Source: Syntrophomonadaceae bacterium | GTDB lineage: Bacteria > Bacillota > Dethiobacteria > DTU022 > UBA8154 | Direction: 5' to 3' | Assembly: GCA_003563895.1 (NCBI GenBank) | Contig: PWTK01000045.1 | Span: 1-38,286, forward strand | DNA length: 38,286 nt | Made by a program: the position numbers and the translations under genes | Shown here: positions 8,964 through 16,609 of the stretch, piece after piece | How positions within the stretch are numbered: the stretch's first letter is position 1 | Layout: each line of letters opens with the position of its first letter | Notes under the pieces: generated by a model | Database searches by the model: none | The model's input: only the letters and a program-made list of their open reading frames with translations | Told to the model about the DNA's origin: nothing

Positions 8964-9760
8964 GGCGCATTTTCCTCCCGCCTGCGTGTTTGATTCACTA
9001 CAAAAAAAGGGGCAGGACCGGGCTGCCGCAGAAGATTCAGAAAAATTGGGCAGGGTACCAACCCACAGGCCTGTCTGCCCGGCTTCGGCTTCGCCCGGCC
9101 GGGAATAAAACATTTCGAAAAAAGCAACCCGTGACTTCCCCGGGTGCCTCTTTCCCGGATAGCGCCAGGCCGAGCGGCATATTCGCTGCCCGGCAGGTTG
9201 CCCCGTTCGTGCTGAAGATACCGGAGCGGCGATGGGTGGGCCCGGAAATAATTCCGGGCCGGCTAAACCGCTTTGAACGCTCCTCTTCCCAATAACGGTT
9301 GCGATCAGCGGAGGTATTTTTTTGAAACGAAGCGTTTCGGCAATATACTCGGCCGCTCGAAGCGAAGTATTCCCCCCGGAGGCCGATGGGACAAACTTTC
9401 GTGGGCACTGATGCCGGATCGGCCCATCCTTCCGGCTTTCAGCGGTGTCCGTCTCATATTTGGTGTATTCGACACCCCTGCAGAATTTCCTGCTTTCTGC
9501 TCTGAAAATAAAACTATGACGCACGCAGGTTCGCTGCCAAACGGCAATCGATTTTCATCTTCCTGATGGTGCCCCCGTTTTGAGGGGGCATGAGGGTCTC
9601 TTCTGAAAATGCAGCTCCGCCGCAATGAATTTCCTGTTTGAGAAGGAACCTTTTCGTCCTTAGGCGGCGGTTCTGAGCCGGTTCAGGCAGGCCGTACATA
9701 CTGGTGGTGAAGTGAAACTGCATGACGGTCTTTTTTAAAGATCCGGGCAACAAACCGCGA
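8964..9760. other. Long gene-free region upstream of rpoN
   Basis: About 800 bp separate whiA from rpoN. Short frames on both strands lack Shine-Dalgarno sites and recognisable domains. It holds several perfect palindromes: GGCCCGGAA/TTCCGGGCC at 9239-9260 around ATAA; GAAACG-AAG-CGTTTC near 9325; TGCCCCC/GGGGGCA near 9566-9587; and the right copy of the rpoN-flanking repeat at 9662-9700. None has a good U-tract. It may be a decayed gene or transcribed structured RNA; I cannot tell which. Confidence 0.5.
9662..9700. repeat. Right copy of 39-bp inverted repeat flanking rpoN
   Basis: This is the reverse complement of 7533-7571 with three mismatches. Read on the plus strand it carries the same Arg-Arg-Arg-Phe-stop coding end as rpoN followed by the same downstream bases, so it is a DNA-level duplication of the rpoN 3' border in inverted orientation, 2.1 kb away. 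Confidence 0.85.
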
Positions 9761-10744
9761 TCAGGCGTCTCTCCTGCCTTCTTTTAACTTGTGCGCCAGG
9801 GTCCCCAAACGCCGCAAGCGGTGATTGATGCTCGACTTGGAAAGGGGAGGGGTGGCGATATCCCCCAGCTCCTTCAGAGTCGCCTCCGGGAAAAGCAGCC
9901 GAAGGAGGGCGGCTTCCCGCAGCGAAGGGGAGATATTATCCAGGCCGATCGCGTTCTGGATCAGCTCAATGTTTTCGATCTGCTCGTGGGAAGCGAGCAC
10001 CGTTTTGGTCAGGTTGGCCGTTTCACAGTTGACCAGGCGGTTGATCCGGTTTCTCATCCCCTTGAGCACCCTGACATTTTCAAACCCCAGCAGGCTGGTA
10101 TGGGCGGAAATAATCCGTAAAAACTCGCCGACCTTTTCTCCCCCTTTCAGGTAAAGCACAAAGCCGTCTTTTCTTTCAAAGTGGCGGCTCGGGATCCCAA
10201 AGGAATCGAGCGCGTCTTTTAGCGCGCCGGCATGCTCTTCGCAGGGGGCCACGATCTCCAGGTGGTAATCCCGCTGCGGGTTGGTCAGATAACCGGTGGA
10301 AAGAAATGCTCCCCGTAGGTAGGAGCGCCGGCAGCACCTGCTTTTCATTTCGCCCACTTCCCGCCGCTGGGATGCGGGAGGCTTCAGGGCAAGCCCTGCG
10401 GGGCCGGAGCCTTCCTCCGCAAATCCCAGCCCCACCAGTGCCTCAACAGATTCTTCCCGTGAGGGCAGCTGCAAAAAAATGCGCTGTCCCTTCTGCAGTC
10501 GCGGGTTGCGGTAAAGGAACATCTCGGGCGCCGTATTAAAGGTTTTTTTGAAAAGCTGAAAAAGCCGGCGGGCGACGGAAGCATGCTCGGTCATTACGCC
10601 GACTTTCAAGCGGCCACTGCCGGTCGTTATGGTCCCGCCCATTTGCAAAAAAGCTTTCAGTTCAGCTGAGGCGCAGCAGAGGTTTTTCATGGGCTGCCGC
10701 GCCACCTCGCTCTTGACCTGCCGGGTAAAAGAATCCAATGTCAT
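9761..10744 (-). CDS. whiA: WhiA-type DNA-binding protein
   Basis: WhiA is a sporulation- and division-linked DNA-binding protein of Gram-positive bacteria with a homing-endonuclease-like (LAGLIDADG) N-terminal fold and a C-terminal helix-turn-helix. The product is about 327 aa. Visible features are FTRQVKSEVARQP at the N terminus, CCRRSYLRGAFLSTGYLTNPQRDYHLEIV (near residues 138-166), NRLVNCETANLTKTV, and the C-terminal LKELGDIATPPLSKSSINHRLRRLGTLA helix-turn-helix. The GTG just before the chosen ATG is too close to the GGAG. rapZ lies 56 bp upstream; the yvcK gene usually found between them is missing. In actinobacteria WhiA controls septation genes; in Bacillus it affects chromosome segregation and division. 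Confidence 0.94.
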   Translation of the reverse strand: MTLDSFTRQVKSEVARQPMKNLCCASAELKAFLQMGGTITTGSGRLKVGVMTEHASVARRLFQLFKKTFNTAPEMFLYRNPRLQKGQRIFLQLPSREESVEALVGLGFAEEGSGPAGLALKPPASQRREVGEMKSRCCRRSYLRGAFLSTGYLTNPQRDYHLEIVAPCEEHAGALKDALDSFGIPSRHFERKDGFVLYLKGGEKVGEFLRIISAHTSLLGFENVRVLKGMRNRINRLVNCETANLTKTVLASHEQIENIELIQNAIGLDNISPSLREAALLRLLFPEATLKELGDIATPPLSKSSINHRLRRLGTLAHKLKEGRRDA

Positions 10745-10800
10745 CACGCTCCATCAGCAGTAAACTTCGCCAAGCCCCTGGGAAAAAGCGGTCCTCTTTT

Positions 10801-11667
10801 CTATACCTTCTTGATATCCCTGTGATCCACCCGGACCCGGTAGCTTTTGTTTGCCAGAAAGCGCCCCAGTTCCTCCGAGAGGGCGACCGAGCGGTGCTTG
10901 CCCCCGGTACAGCCCAGGGCAATGGTCAGCTGGGGTTTTCCCTCCTTGATATAGCAGGGAAGCAAAAATTCGACCAGGTCGGTCATCTTTTGCAAAAACC
11001 GGTGCGTAATCCCCCACATAAAAATGTAGTCTTTCACCTGCTGCTCATGCCCGTCGAGCTCTTTCAAAGAGTTTACATAATGGGGATTGGGCAGAAAGCG
11101 GAGGTCAAAAACCAAATCCGCATCCAGGGGGAGGCCGTATTTATAACCGAAAGAGAGCACGGAAATGAGAAAGCTCTTTTCCATTTCACCGGGAGAATAA
11201 AGGAGGTAGATTTTCGCCTTGAGATCCGCCGGCTCCAGTTCCGAGGTATCGATGATCACATCGGCCTTGCCGCGCATCTCTTCCAGGAGGTTTTTCTCCT
11301 CGTTGATAGACTCCAATACGGTTCCCCTTTCAGAAAGGGGGTGCCGCCGTCGGGTTTCTTTATAGCGCCTCACCAGGGTTTCTTCAGTGGCTTCCAGGAA
11401 AAGAATTTCGTAATGGAAGCCCATTTCCTCCAGCCGATCCAGGGCCTCGAAAAGCCCGCTGAAAAGCTCGCCTCCCCGGATATCGCAGACAAGGGCCACG
11501 CGGTTGATACGACCCTCCGACTGGATGCACAGTTCGGCAAACTTGGGAATCAAAGCCGGGGGCAGGTTGTCCATGCAAAAGTAGCCCAGGTCCTCGAAGC
11601 TCTGCAAAGCCCTGCTCTTACCGGCACCGGAATATCCCGTGATCAGCACAAAACGCACCTTAAACAA
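10801..11667 (-). CDS. rapZ: RapZ/YvcJ nucleotide-binding protein
   Basis: RapZ-family P-loop proteins bind nucleotides. In enterobacteria RapZ tunes glucosamine-6-phosphate synthase through small RNAs; in Bacillus YvcJ has a less defined role linked to competence. The product is 288 aa, normal for the family. A Walker A GYSGAGKS is near residue 12, followed by NLPPALIPKF, the VCDIRGGELF segment and the C-terminal family signature IALGCTGGKHRSVALSEEL. The TTG at 11667 is chosen because GGTGGG precedes it by 5 nt and the protein then starts just before the P-loop. A longer frame to 11757 would run into thiL. It is 34 bp downstream of thiL and likely cotranscribed with thiL and whiA. Confidence 0.92.
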   Translation of the reverse strand: MFKVRFVLITGYSGAGKSRALQSFEDLGYFCMDNLPPALIPKFAELCIQSEGRINRVALVCDIRGGELFSGLFEALDRLEEMGFHYEILFLEATEETLVRRYKETRRRHPLSERGTVLESINEEKNLLEEMRGKADVIIDTSELEPADLKAKIYLLYSPGEMEKSFLISVLSFGYKYGLPLDADLVFDLRFLPNPHYVNSLKELDGHEQQVKDYIFMWGITHRFLQKMTDLVEFLLPCYIKEGKPQLTIALGCTGGKHRSVALSEELGRFLANKSYRVRVDHRDIKKV

Positions 11668-11701
11668 TTCATCCCACCAACCTTGAGGCCTTAAAGCCGG
11701 G

Positions 11702-12760
11702 TCACCTGCCGGAAAAATGATCGTATCCCCTGGGGGAAAGTTCCACCACCTCTTCATCGGAGCGCACCATTTCCACCTTCGAGTCCCGGGTTGAAAAAAT
11801 GCGCCCGATAAAGCTGAGCCCAGTTCCCGTCGCTCTTTTCAATTTATAAGCCAGCCTCCGCGCCCGAAGGGGGGACCCCTTACCGCCGGAGACGGTCAGC
11901 ACCAGCTCGTAATCCTCTCCGCCGTAGAGGGCCCACTCCAGGGGGTCGGCCCCCAGCTCTGCCGCCACCTGCTGCACAAGGGGAGGTATGGGCAGGCGCT
12001 CGGCCCAGAACCTGGCCGAACAGCCGCTGGCCTGCACGATTTCCCACAACTCGGTGGCCAGGCCGTCGCTGATATCGTTCATGGCCCCCACCAGCCCGCT
12101 CTGCACCAACACGGCAGCCTCTTTCACCCGTGGTACCGGGCTGAGGTGAGCCTCCACCAGCTCCTTCGCTTCCTTTTCCGCGTCCCTCCCCTTTTCCTGC
12201 AGGAGCGCCAACCCGGCAGCCGAGCTGGCGAGGGAGCCCGTTACCAGGATCATATCCCCTTCCCGTGCCCCGGAGCGGTAGGCGACCTCCATGCGGTTGG
12301 CCTCCCCCAGGATACAGACATCGATCAACAGCCGGTCGGGCGAAGCGGTAGTATCGCCGCCGACGATCACCACCCCGTATTCCCCGGCGATCTCGGCGAT
12401 CCCCCGGTATATTCCCTCTACAAAGCTTACTTCCAGTTGGGGCTTCAGCCCAAGGGTAACCAGGGCCCAGCGGGGCCGCCCCCCCATGGCGGCGATATCG
12501 CTCAGGTTAACCGCCAGGGCCTTTCGCCCGATTTGCTCGGGGCTGGAAAAAGACAGGTCAAAGTGAACCCCTTCCACCAGGATGTCGCATGCCGCCAGCA
12601 GCCTGGCGCCCTGCACGTTTTGCAGCACAGCGGCGTCGTCCCCGATGCCGCGGAGCACTCCCTGGCCGCTGCCCTGGCCTGCAGGCCCCAAAACACCCAC
12701 CAGGCGCTCAATTAACGCAGCTTCAGCGATATCCGCAACCCGCAGCTTGCTGTTTCTCAT
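11702..12760 (-). CDS. thiL: Thiamine-monophosphate kinase
   Basis: ThiL phosphorylates thiamine monophosphate to thiamine diphosphate with ATP, the last step to the cofactor used for instance by transketolase. The 352-aa protein is slightly longer than usual (about 320-340). Conserved PurM-like features are IERLVGVLGP, GIGDDAAVLQ near residue 42, CDILVEGVHFDLSF, NLSDIAAMGGRPRWALVTLGL, VVGGDTTASPDRLLIDV, VTGSLASSAAGL, MNDISDGLATEL and GGEDYELVLTV. The ATG at 12760 is 10 nt after GGAGG; a TTG one codon earlier is also possible. No thiamine biosynthesis gene is adjacent, and no TPP riboswitch is seen upstream. It heads the thiL-rapZ-whiA group. Confidence 0.95.
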   Translation of the reverse strand: MRNSKLRVADIAEAALIERLVGVLGPAGQGSGQGVLRGIGDDAAVLQNVQGARLLAACDILVEGVHFDLSFSSPEQIGRKALAVNLSDIAAMGGRPRWALVTLGLKPQLEVSFVEGIYRGIAEIAGEYGVVIVGGDTTASPDRLLIDVCILGEANRMEVAYRSGAREGDMILVTGSLASSAAGLALLQEKGRDAEKEAKELVEAHLSPVPRVKEAAVLVQSGLVGAMNDISDGLATELWEIVQASGCSARFWAERLPIPPLVQQVAAELGADPLEWALYGGEDYELVLTVSGGKGSPLRARRLAYKLKRATGTGLSFIGRIFSTRDSKVEMVRSDEEVVELSPRGYDHFSGR

Positions 12761-12763
12761 CAA

Positions 12764-13204
12764 GAGACTGCCTCCATTCCGTGTCCTTTTGCGTAGGCGG
12801 TATCATAAGCGATATATTCTCGATGGAAGAAGGCAAAACCTGCTCTCCCCCTTGATTGAAAAAATTTCTTAAGAGGGCCTTCCGCCTCCTGCCTGCAGCG
12901 GTGGGTTGAGGGCGCCCCCCCCCGGTTTGGACGGTTATCGGGGAAAGACGGCCGCGGCTCTTCACTTCTCAGCTTGGGAAGTTGATCATTCCCCGCGGTT
13001 ATGAAAAGGAGGTGGAAGGCCCTGCCCCGGAAGGCGACCCCCAGAAGAATTTCCCCCGGCCGTGGACGGGAGGCAGCATGCGGAAGGCTTAGCCGGCGGC
13101 CCATTACCCAGGACGCTTTCCTGTCGCCGGCAGCGGCAGGGGATGGGGAAACAAGCCGGTGCCGCATCAGGGACCGAGCCAACCTTACCCTGCTTCCGGG
13201 AAAA
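12764..13204. other. Gene-free region between the Crp/Fnr gene and thiL
   Basis: These 441 bp contain no recognisable gene. The frames lack Shine-Dalgarno sequences and known domains. On the minus strand TTATGATAC near 12810 could be a -10 for thiL, without a convincing -35. The GC-rich middle (12900-13150) could fold extensively but matches no riboswitch consensus I know. Confidence 0.4.
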
Positions 13205-13897
13205 TCAAAACCCTTCCAGACCCTCCCCGAACCCGTCTTTTAAAATGATGGCACCCTTATCCAGCTGCAGCAGGCCCATCTTTTGGAAGCGGCTTAAAGC
13301 GCGCGCTACCGTTTCGCGGGTGGTCCCGATGATGGCGGCCATTTCCTGGCGGGTGATCCAGGTTTCTATTTTCATCCCTTCCGGCGTCTCTTCACCGTAT
13401 CGCCCGGCCAACTTCAACAGCAGCCGCGTCAGCCTTTCATCGGCATCGTGCAGCCCCAGGTCCCTGATGGCCATCTGGGCGGCCCGCAGCCTTCGACTCA
13501 TGATTTGGAGCATGGAGAGGGCCAGGGCGCTGTTGGAGAGCACCAGTTCCTCCATATCTCTGTTCGCCAGCGCTCCTACCAGGGATTCTTCCACCGCTTC
13601 CGCCGTAGCCGGGTAAGGCCCGCCGTCAAAAAGAACGACCTCCGCAAACACGCCCCCCGGGTGCACGTAGTGCAAAACCTGTTCCTTCCCTTCTTCGTTC
13701 AGCTTGGTCAGGCGGACCAGGCCGTCGAACAAAACAAAAAGAGCCTCTCCCGGCTCTTCTTCCAAAAACAATATTTCCCCTCTGCGGCAGCGGCGGACCT
13801 GGATCTTTTCCGCCACATATTCCGCCTCACCGGGTTGCAGCTGCCCCAGAAAGGGAATGCTCTTGATCGCTTGCAGCATTTCTCCCCTTTCCATCAT
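13205..13897 (-). CDS. Crp/Fnr-family transcriptional regulator
   Basis: This is a 230-aa regulator of the Crp/Fnr family. A cyclic-nucleotide-binding-like beta roll spans about residues 15-125 (FLGQLQPGEAEYVAEKIQVRRCRRGEILFLEEEPG..., then PGGVFAEVVLFDGGPYPATAEAVE). A dimerisation helix follows, and a winged helix with WITRQEMAAIIGTTRETVARALSRFQKMGLL is near residues 178-210. No Fnr-type cysteine cluster is present, so it is not an iron-sulphur oxygen sensor of that type; the effector is unknown. Its ATG overlaps the stop of the PHP gene as ATGA (13894-13897), implying translational coupling. Target genes are not evident; the thiL group follows after 441 bp. Confidence 0.9.
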   Translation of the reverse strand: MMERGEMLQAIKSIPFLGQLQPGEAEYVAEKIQVRRCRRGEILFLEEEPGEALFVLFDGLVRLTKLNEEGKEQVLHYVHPGGVFAEVVLFDGGPYPATAEAVEESLVGALANRDMEELVLSNSALALSMLQIMSRRLRAAQMAIRDLGLHDADERLTRLLLKLAGRYGEETPEGMKIETWITRQEMAAIIGTTRETVARALSRFQKMGLLQLDKGAIILKDGFGEGLEGF

Positions 13898-14676
13898 GAT
13901 TCACCTGCCGTTTCCTCGGCCGCTGCGGCGCTTCCAAGGCTCCGAAAACGCCGCTTGCCTCTCGCCTTCAAAAAATGATGGATCATTGCTGTGTCGGTGT
14001 TTATGATCTGCCGCGGGGAAAGCCCTGCCTCATGCGCCAGCGACAAGGCGATATCGCTGCTGCCGACATCGCCGGCGATATGCGCGTCGCTGTTGAGCGA
14101 AACCAGGCCGCCGTGATGCCGGACCAGCCTGGCGATTTCCAGGCACCTGGTTTTGCTTCCCCGGCGGATGAGAAAGGAGCTGTTGTTTATTTCCAGCAGC
14201 TTCCCTTTTTCCCTGGCCGCCAGGACGACCGCTTCTTCATGGATGGGAAAGTCGGGGTTTCCGGGGTGGACAATGCCGTCCACATAGGGGTTTTCCAGCG
14301 TCCTGAGCAGAACCTCCGTGTTCAGGGCCCGGGTAGCCGGCTGCATGCAGGGCATGTGAAAGCCGGCCCAAACCAGGTCCAGCTGCTGTAGGTAATATTC
14401 GGAAATGTCCAGGGTGCCGTCGCGGTCGATGATATTGGCTTCGATGCCCCTCAATATTTCCACGGTTTTTTCCCTTTCCGGGACGACAAACAGATTCCCG
14501 AAATGGTAGCGGTGGGGGCCGCCCGGCATGGCCGGGCCGTGATCGGTCAGGGCAATGCACTGCAGCCCTTTATGAACCGCACAGTCGATAATCTCGGCAA
14601 CGGTGCTGTAAGCGTGCCCGCTGGAAATGGTATGGATATGCAGGTCGGCCACGAGTTCGATTCTCTCCAAACCCAT
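13894..14676 (-). CDS. PHP-domain phosphatase (YcdX-like)
   Basis: This is a metal-dependent hydrolase of the PHP family, 260 aa, close to YcdX-type phosphatases (about 245 aa). Metal ligands stand in the expected places: VADLHIHTISSGHAYST at the N terminus, ALTDHGPAMPGGPHRYHFGN near residue 45, GIEANIIDRDG, AGFHMP, VHPGNPDFP and the C-terminal SLNSDAHIAGDVG. The substrate is not established; related proteins act on small phosphorylated compounds. Either the ATG at 14676 or a TTG two codons later (SD GGAGG 8 nt upstream) could be used. The gene is coupled by an ATGA overlap to the downstream Crp/Fnr regulator, suggesting the pair are made together. Confidence 0.9.
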   Translation of the reverse strand: MGLERIELVADLHIHTISSGHAYSTVAEIIDCAVHKGLQCIALTDHGPAMPGGPHRYHFGNLFVVPEREKTVEILRGIEANIIDRDGTLDISEYYLQQLDLVWAGFHMPCMQPATRALNTEVLLRTLENPYVDGIVHPGNPDFPIHEEAVVLAAREKGKLLEINNSSFLIRRGSKTRCLEIARLVRHHGGLVSLNSDAHIAGDVGSSDIALSLAHEAGLSPRQIINTDTAMIHHFLKARGKRRFRSLGSAAAAEETAGES

Positions 14677-14753
14677 CCCCTCCAGTCGCGATTCCCGCCC
14701 TCAAGAGCCCCTGTCCCTGCTTTTCACTCCATAAGGCGCGGCAGGGCCGTTCG

Positions 14754-15557
14754 CTAAAGCAAGTACTCCTCCACAAACCGTGCCACCCCATCTTCGGTGT
14801 TGGGGGGGATCACGATGTCGGCCGCTTCTTTCACTTCTGGCGGCGCGTTTCCCACCGCCGCGCCCAAGCCGGCGTATTGAAGCATATCGATGTCGTTGTA
14901 GCTGTCACCCACTGCACAGACCTCCCGGGAGGAGACCCCTTCCCGCTGCACCAGGTAGCTCACCGCCTGCCCCTTGGTTGAAGCACTGTGGGTGATCTCC
15001 AGGAAATGGGGACGGGACTGCACAATGGTCACTTCGGAGTCATATTTTGGGCTGAGCAGGCGCTGCAGTTCCGGCAGCCGCCCTCCCAGCTCAATTATGG
15101 TAATTTTTGTAGGTTCAGTGCCCCGCTGCTGCAAAAAATCCACCAGGTCGCCCACTGGATGAACCGGGATTGATGCAATCTTTTTGTAGTAATGGCTCTC
15201 TTTCGTTTCCCCGCTTACGAAAAGGTTGTCCTCCAGGTAGAGGTTTTGATGGACTCCCAGCTCCCGACCCAGCTTCAGTATTTCCTCCGCCACCGCGAAA
15301 GGAACCGGGCGGTGCCGCAGCAGTTCCCCAGTGCCGGCCACCTTGATCTTGGCACCGTGGTAGGTGATCAGGGGCAGCTCCACTCCCAGCCTTTGGGCAT
15401 GGGGAAGGGCCGAGCGAAACATGCGACCCGTCGCGATGGTCACCAGCATACCCCTTTTCATTGCTTCCCGCACCGCCTTCAGGTTGCGGGGCGATATTTC
15501 AAAGGTCTCGTTTAGCAGGGTGTCGTCGAGGTCCAGGGCCAGCAACCGGTATTTCAT
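14754..15557 (-). CDS. Cof-type HAD-IIB family hydrolase
   Basis: This is a cytoplasmic haloacid-dehalogenase-superfamily phosphatase of the Cof subfamily, 267 aa. Motif I is LLALDLDDTLLNE near residue 8, motif II VTIATGRMF near residue 43, the C2 cap domain covers about residues 80-190, and the closing motifs are STKGQAVSYLV (lysine) and VCAVGDSYNDIDMLQYAGLGAAVGNAP. Such enzymes dephosphorylate sugar phosphates, FMN or other small phosphates; specificity cannot be read here. The ATG at 15557 follows AAGGCGG by 6 nt and fits the family N terminus. The reading frame extends to 15764, but the extra part is GC-rich non-conserved sequence. Confidence 0.93.
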   Translation of the reverse strand: MKYRLLALDLDDTLLNETFEISPRNLKAVREAMKRGMLVTIATGRMFRSALPHAQRLGVELPLITYHGAKIKVAGTGELLRHRPVPFAVAEEILKLGRELGVHQNLYLEDNLFVSGETKESHYYKKIASIPVHPVGDLVDFLQQRGTEPTKITIIELGGRLPELQRLLSPKYDSEVTIVQSRPHFLEITHSASTKGQAVSYLVQREGVSSREVCAVGDSYNDIDMLQYAGLGAAVGNAPPEVKEAADIVIPPNTEDGVARFVEEYLL

Positions 15558-15620
15558 TTCGCGCCGCCTTTCTGCACAGTAATGATTGGAAATCCCCGGC
15601 TCCGGGCGGGGCTCAAACAA

Positions 15621-15639
15621 GGGGGAGTGCCTGTCCCCC
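15621..15639. repeat. Short GC hairpin (REP-like)
   Basis: GGGGGA at 15621-15626 and TCCCCC at 15634-15639 enclose GTGCCTG. It lies in the leader of the HAD gene within further runs of C and G. Short palindromes of this type often are dispersed REP-like sequences; whether this one repeats elsewhere in the genome cannot be judged here. Confidence 0.3.
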
Positions 15640-15726
15640 GTTCCCGGGGAAAATCTCCCGTCGTTCCCGCCATTCCTCCCGCCCCCTGGCCCGTTCCCCA
15701 TTCCGGGGAAACAATGATGACCGGGT

Positions 15727-15761
15727 ATTATAAGCTTACCGGTAAAAAGGTGGCTTGTCAA
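15727..15761 (-). promoter_or_regulatory. Candidate promoter for the HAD gene
   Basis: A perfect minus-strand TATAAT at 15727-15732 and a TTGACA at 15756-15761 are separated by 23 bp, longer than the sigma-A optimum of 17. An ACCGGT palindrome sits between them. The -10 is convincing; the pairing with this -35 is not. Confidence 0.35.
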
Positions 15762-15779
15762 CAAAAGCCGAAAAAGGGC

Positions 15780-16427
15780 TCAGCCGCGGGATAAGATGTG
15801 AATGGCGATCTTGTAGCGGGGCAGCAGCATCCCCGTTACCTCCACCTCCCGCATGAAAAGCTCCTCTTGAAAGTTGCGGCCCGAAAGCCACGCCTCCAGA
15901 AACTCGTATGTAACCCGGCGCTGGGCGTGGGAAACCACGATCCGCCCCCCGGCTTCCAGGTTTTCCTGGAAGATACCGGCCAGGCAGGCGTTAAGCTTCG
16001 GGTCGTAGAGAACGTCCGAAGCCAACAGGAGGTCAAATTTCCGGAGGCAGCGGAATTCCCGCCAGTCCTCCCGGAGCAGCTCGACCTCCAGGAAATTGCG
16101 GCGGGCATTCTCCCCGGCGAGTTCCAGGGCCGTGGGGTTAAAGTCGGAAAGCGTCACGCGGCAGCCCCGGGTCGCGCAGGCGATGCCGGGCAGGCCCATC
16201 CCTGCCCCCAGTTCCAGTACCGTTTCGCCCGGCAGAAGGGGAAGTTCGTCCCATAAAAAGTGAGCCATGGCATAAGCCGCGGGCCAGATGTCCGCCCAGC
16301 AGGGAACCTTGTCTTCATCGCTCACATCGGTCACCAGGTCCTCAATATTGTCCACGACCTGCAGCTTCAGCTCCCGGCCGGTTAATGGAATAAGCACCTC
16401 TTTTTTTTGAATCCTCAATTCTTCCAG
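15780..16427 (-). CDS. Class I SAM-dependent methyltransferase (METTL16/lysine-MT-like)
   Basis: This is a Rossmann-fold methyltransferase of roughly 215 aa, resembling the Methyltransf_16 (METTL21/Nnt1-like) group. Motif I is VLELGAGMGLPGIACA, preceded by ADIWPAAYAMAHFLWDEL, and motif II ends VTLSDFNPTALELAGENARRN. Motif IV is FDLLLASDVLYDPK and a post-motif is GGRIVVSHAQR. These proteins mostly methylate proteins or small molecules; the target is unknown. The start is uncertain: AGGAGG lies 8 nt before a CTG at 16427 and 17 nt before a TTG at 16418, while the open frame continues to 16613. The gene is downstream of uvrC, 182 bp from its stop with this start. Confidence 0.8.
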   Translation of the reverse strand: MEELRIQKKEVLIPLTGRELKLQVVDNIEDLVTDVSDEDKVPCWADIWPAAYAMAHFLWDELPLLPGETVLELGAGMGLPGIACATRGCRVTLSDFNPTALELAGENARRNFLEVELLREDWREFRCLRKFDLLLASDVLYDPKLNACLAGIFQENLEAGGRIVVSHAQRRVTYEFLEAWLSGRNFQEELFMREVEVTGMLLPRYKIAIHILSRG

Positions 16428-16609
16428 CTGATACACCTCCTGTCCATGGCCTTCCTCTTTCCCTGCGGTTCGACGGCATCCTTTTCTGTGGCTGAAATGT
16501 TCAGGCCCTCCGTCCTTACATCCTGTGCGAAAATGGCAGAGCTTGTTCAGCATTGCGGGAAAACAAGACGGCACCGGCTTCTTCGGCGCGGGCAAATCGC
16601 AGGGCGCAT

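Noticed and set aside
8964..9524. N-terminal extension of RpoN to 655 aa
   Set aside because: The extra residues have no sigma-54 similarity, composition is low-quality, and a good SD precedes the GTG at 8963.
12760..13182. 140-aa minus-strand frame before thiL
   Set aside because: No SD, no domain, composition typical of GC-rich noncoding sequence.
12764..13204. TPP or other riboswitch before thiL
   Set aside because: CTGAGA occurs by itself, but the other conserved TPP elements are missing; no other class matched.
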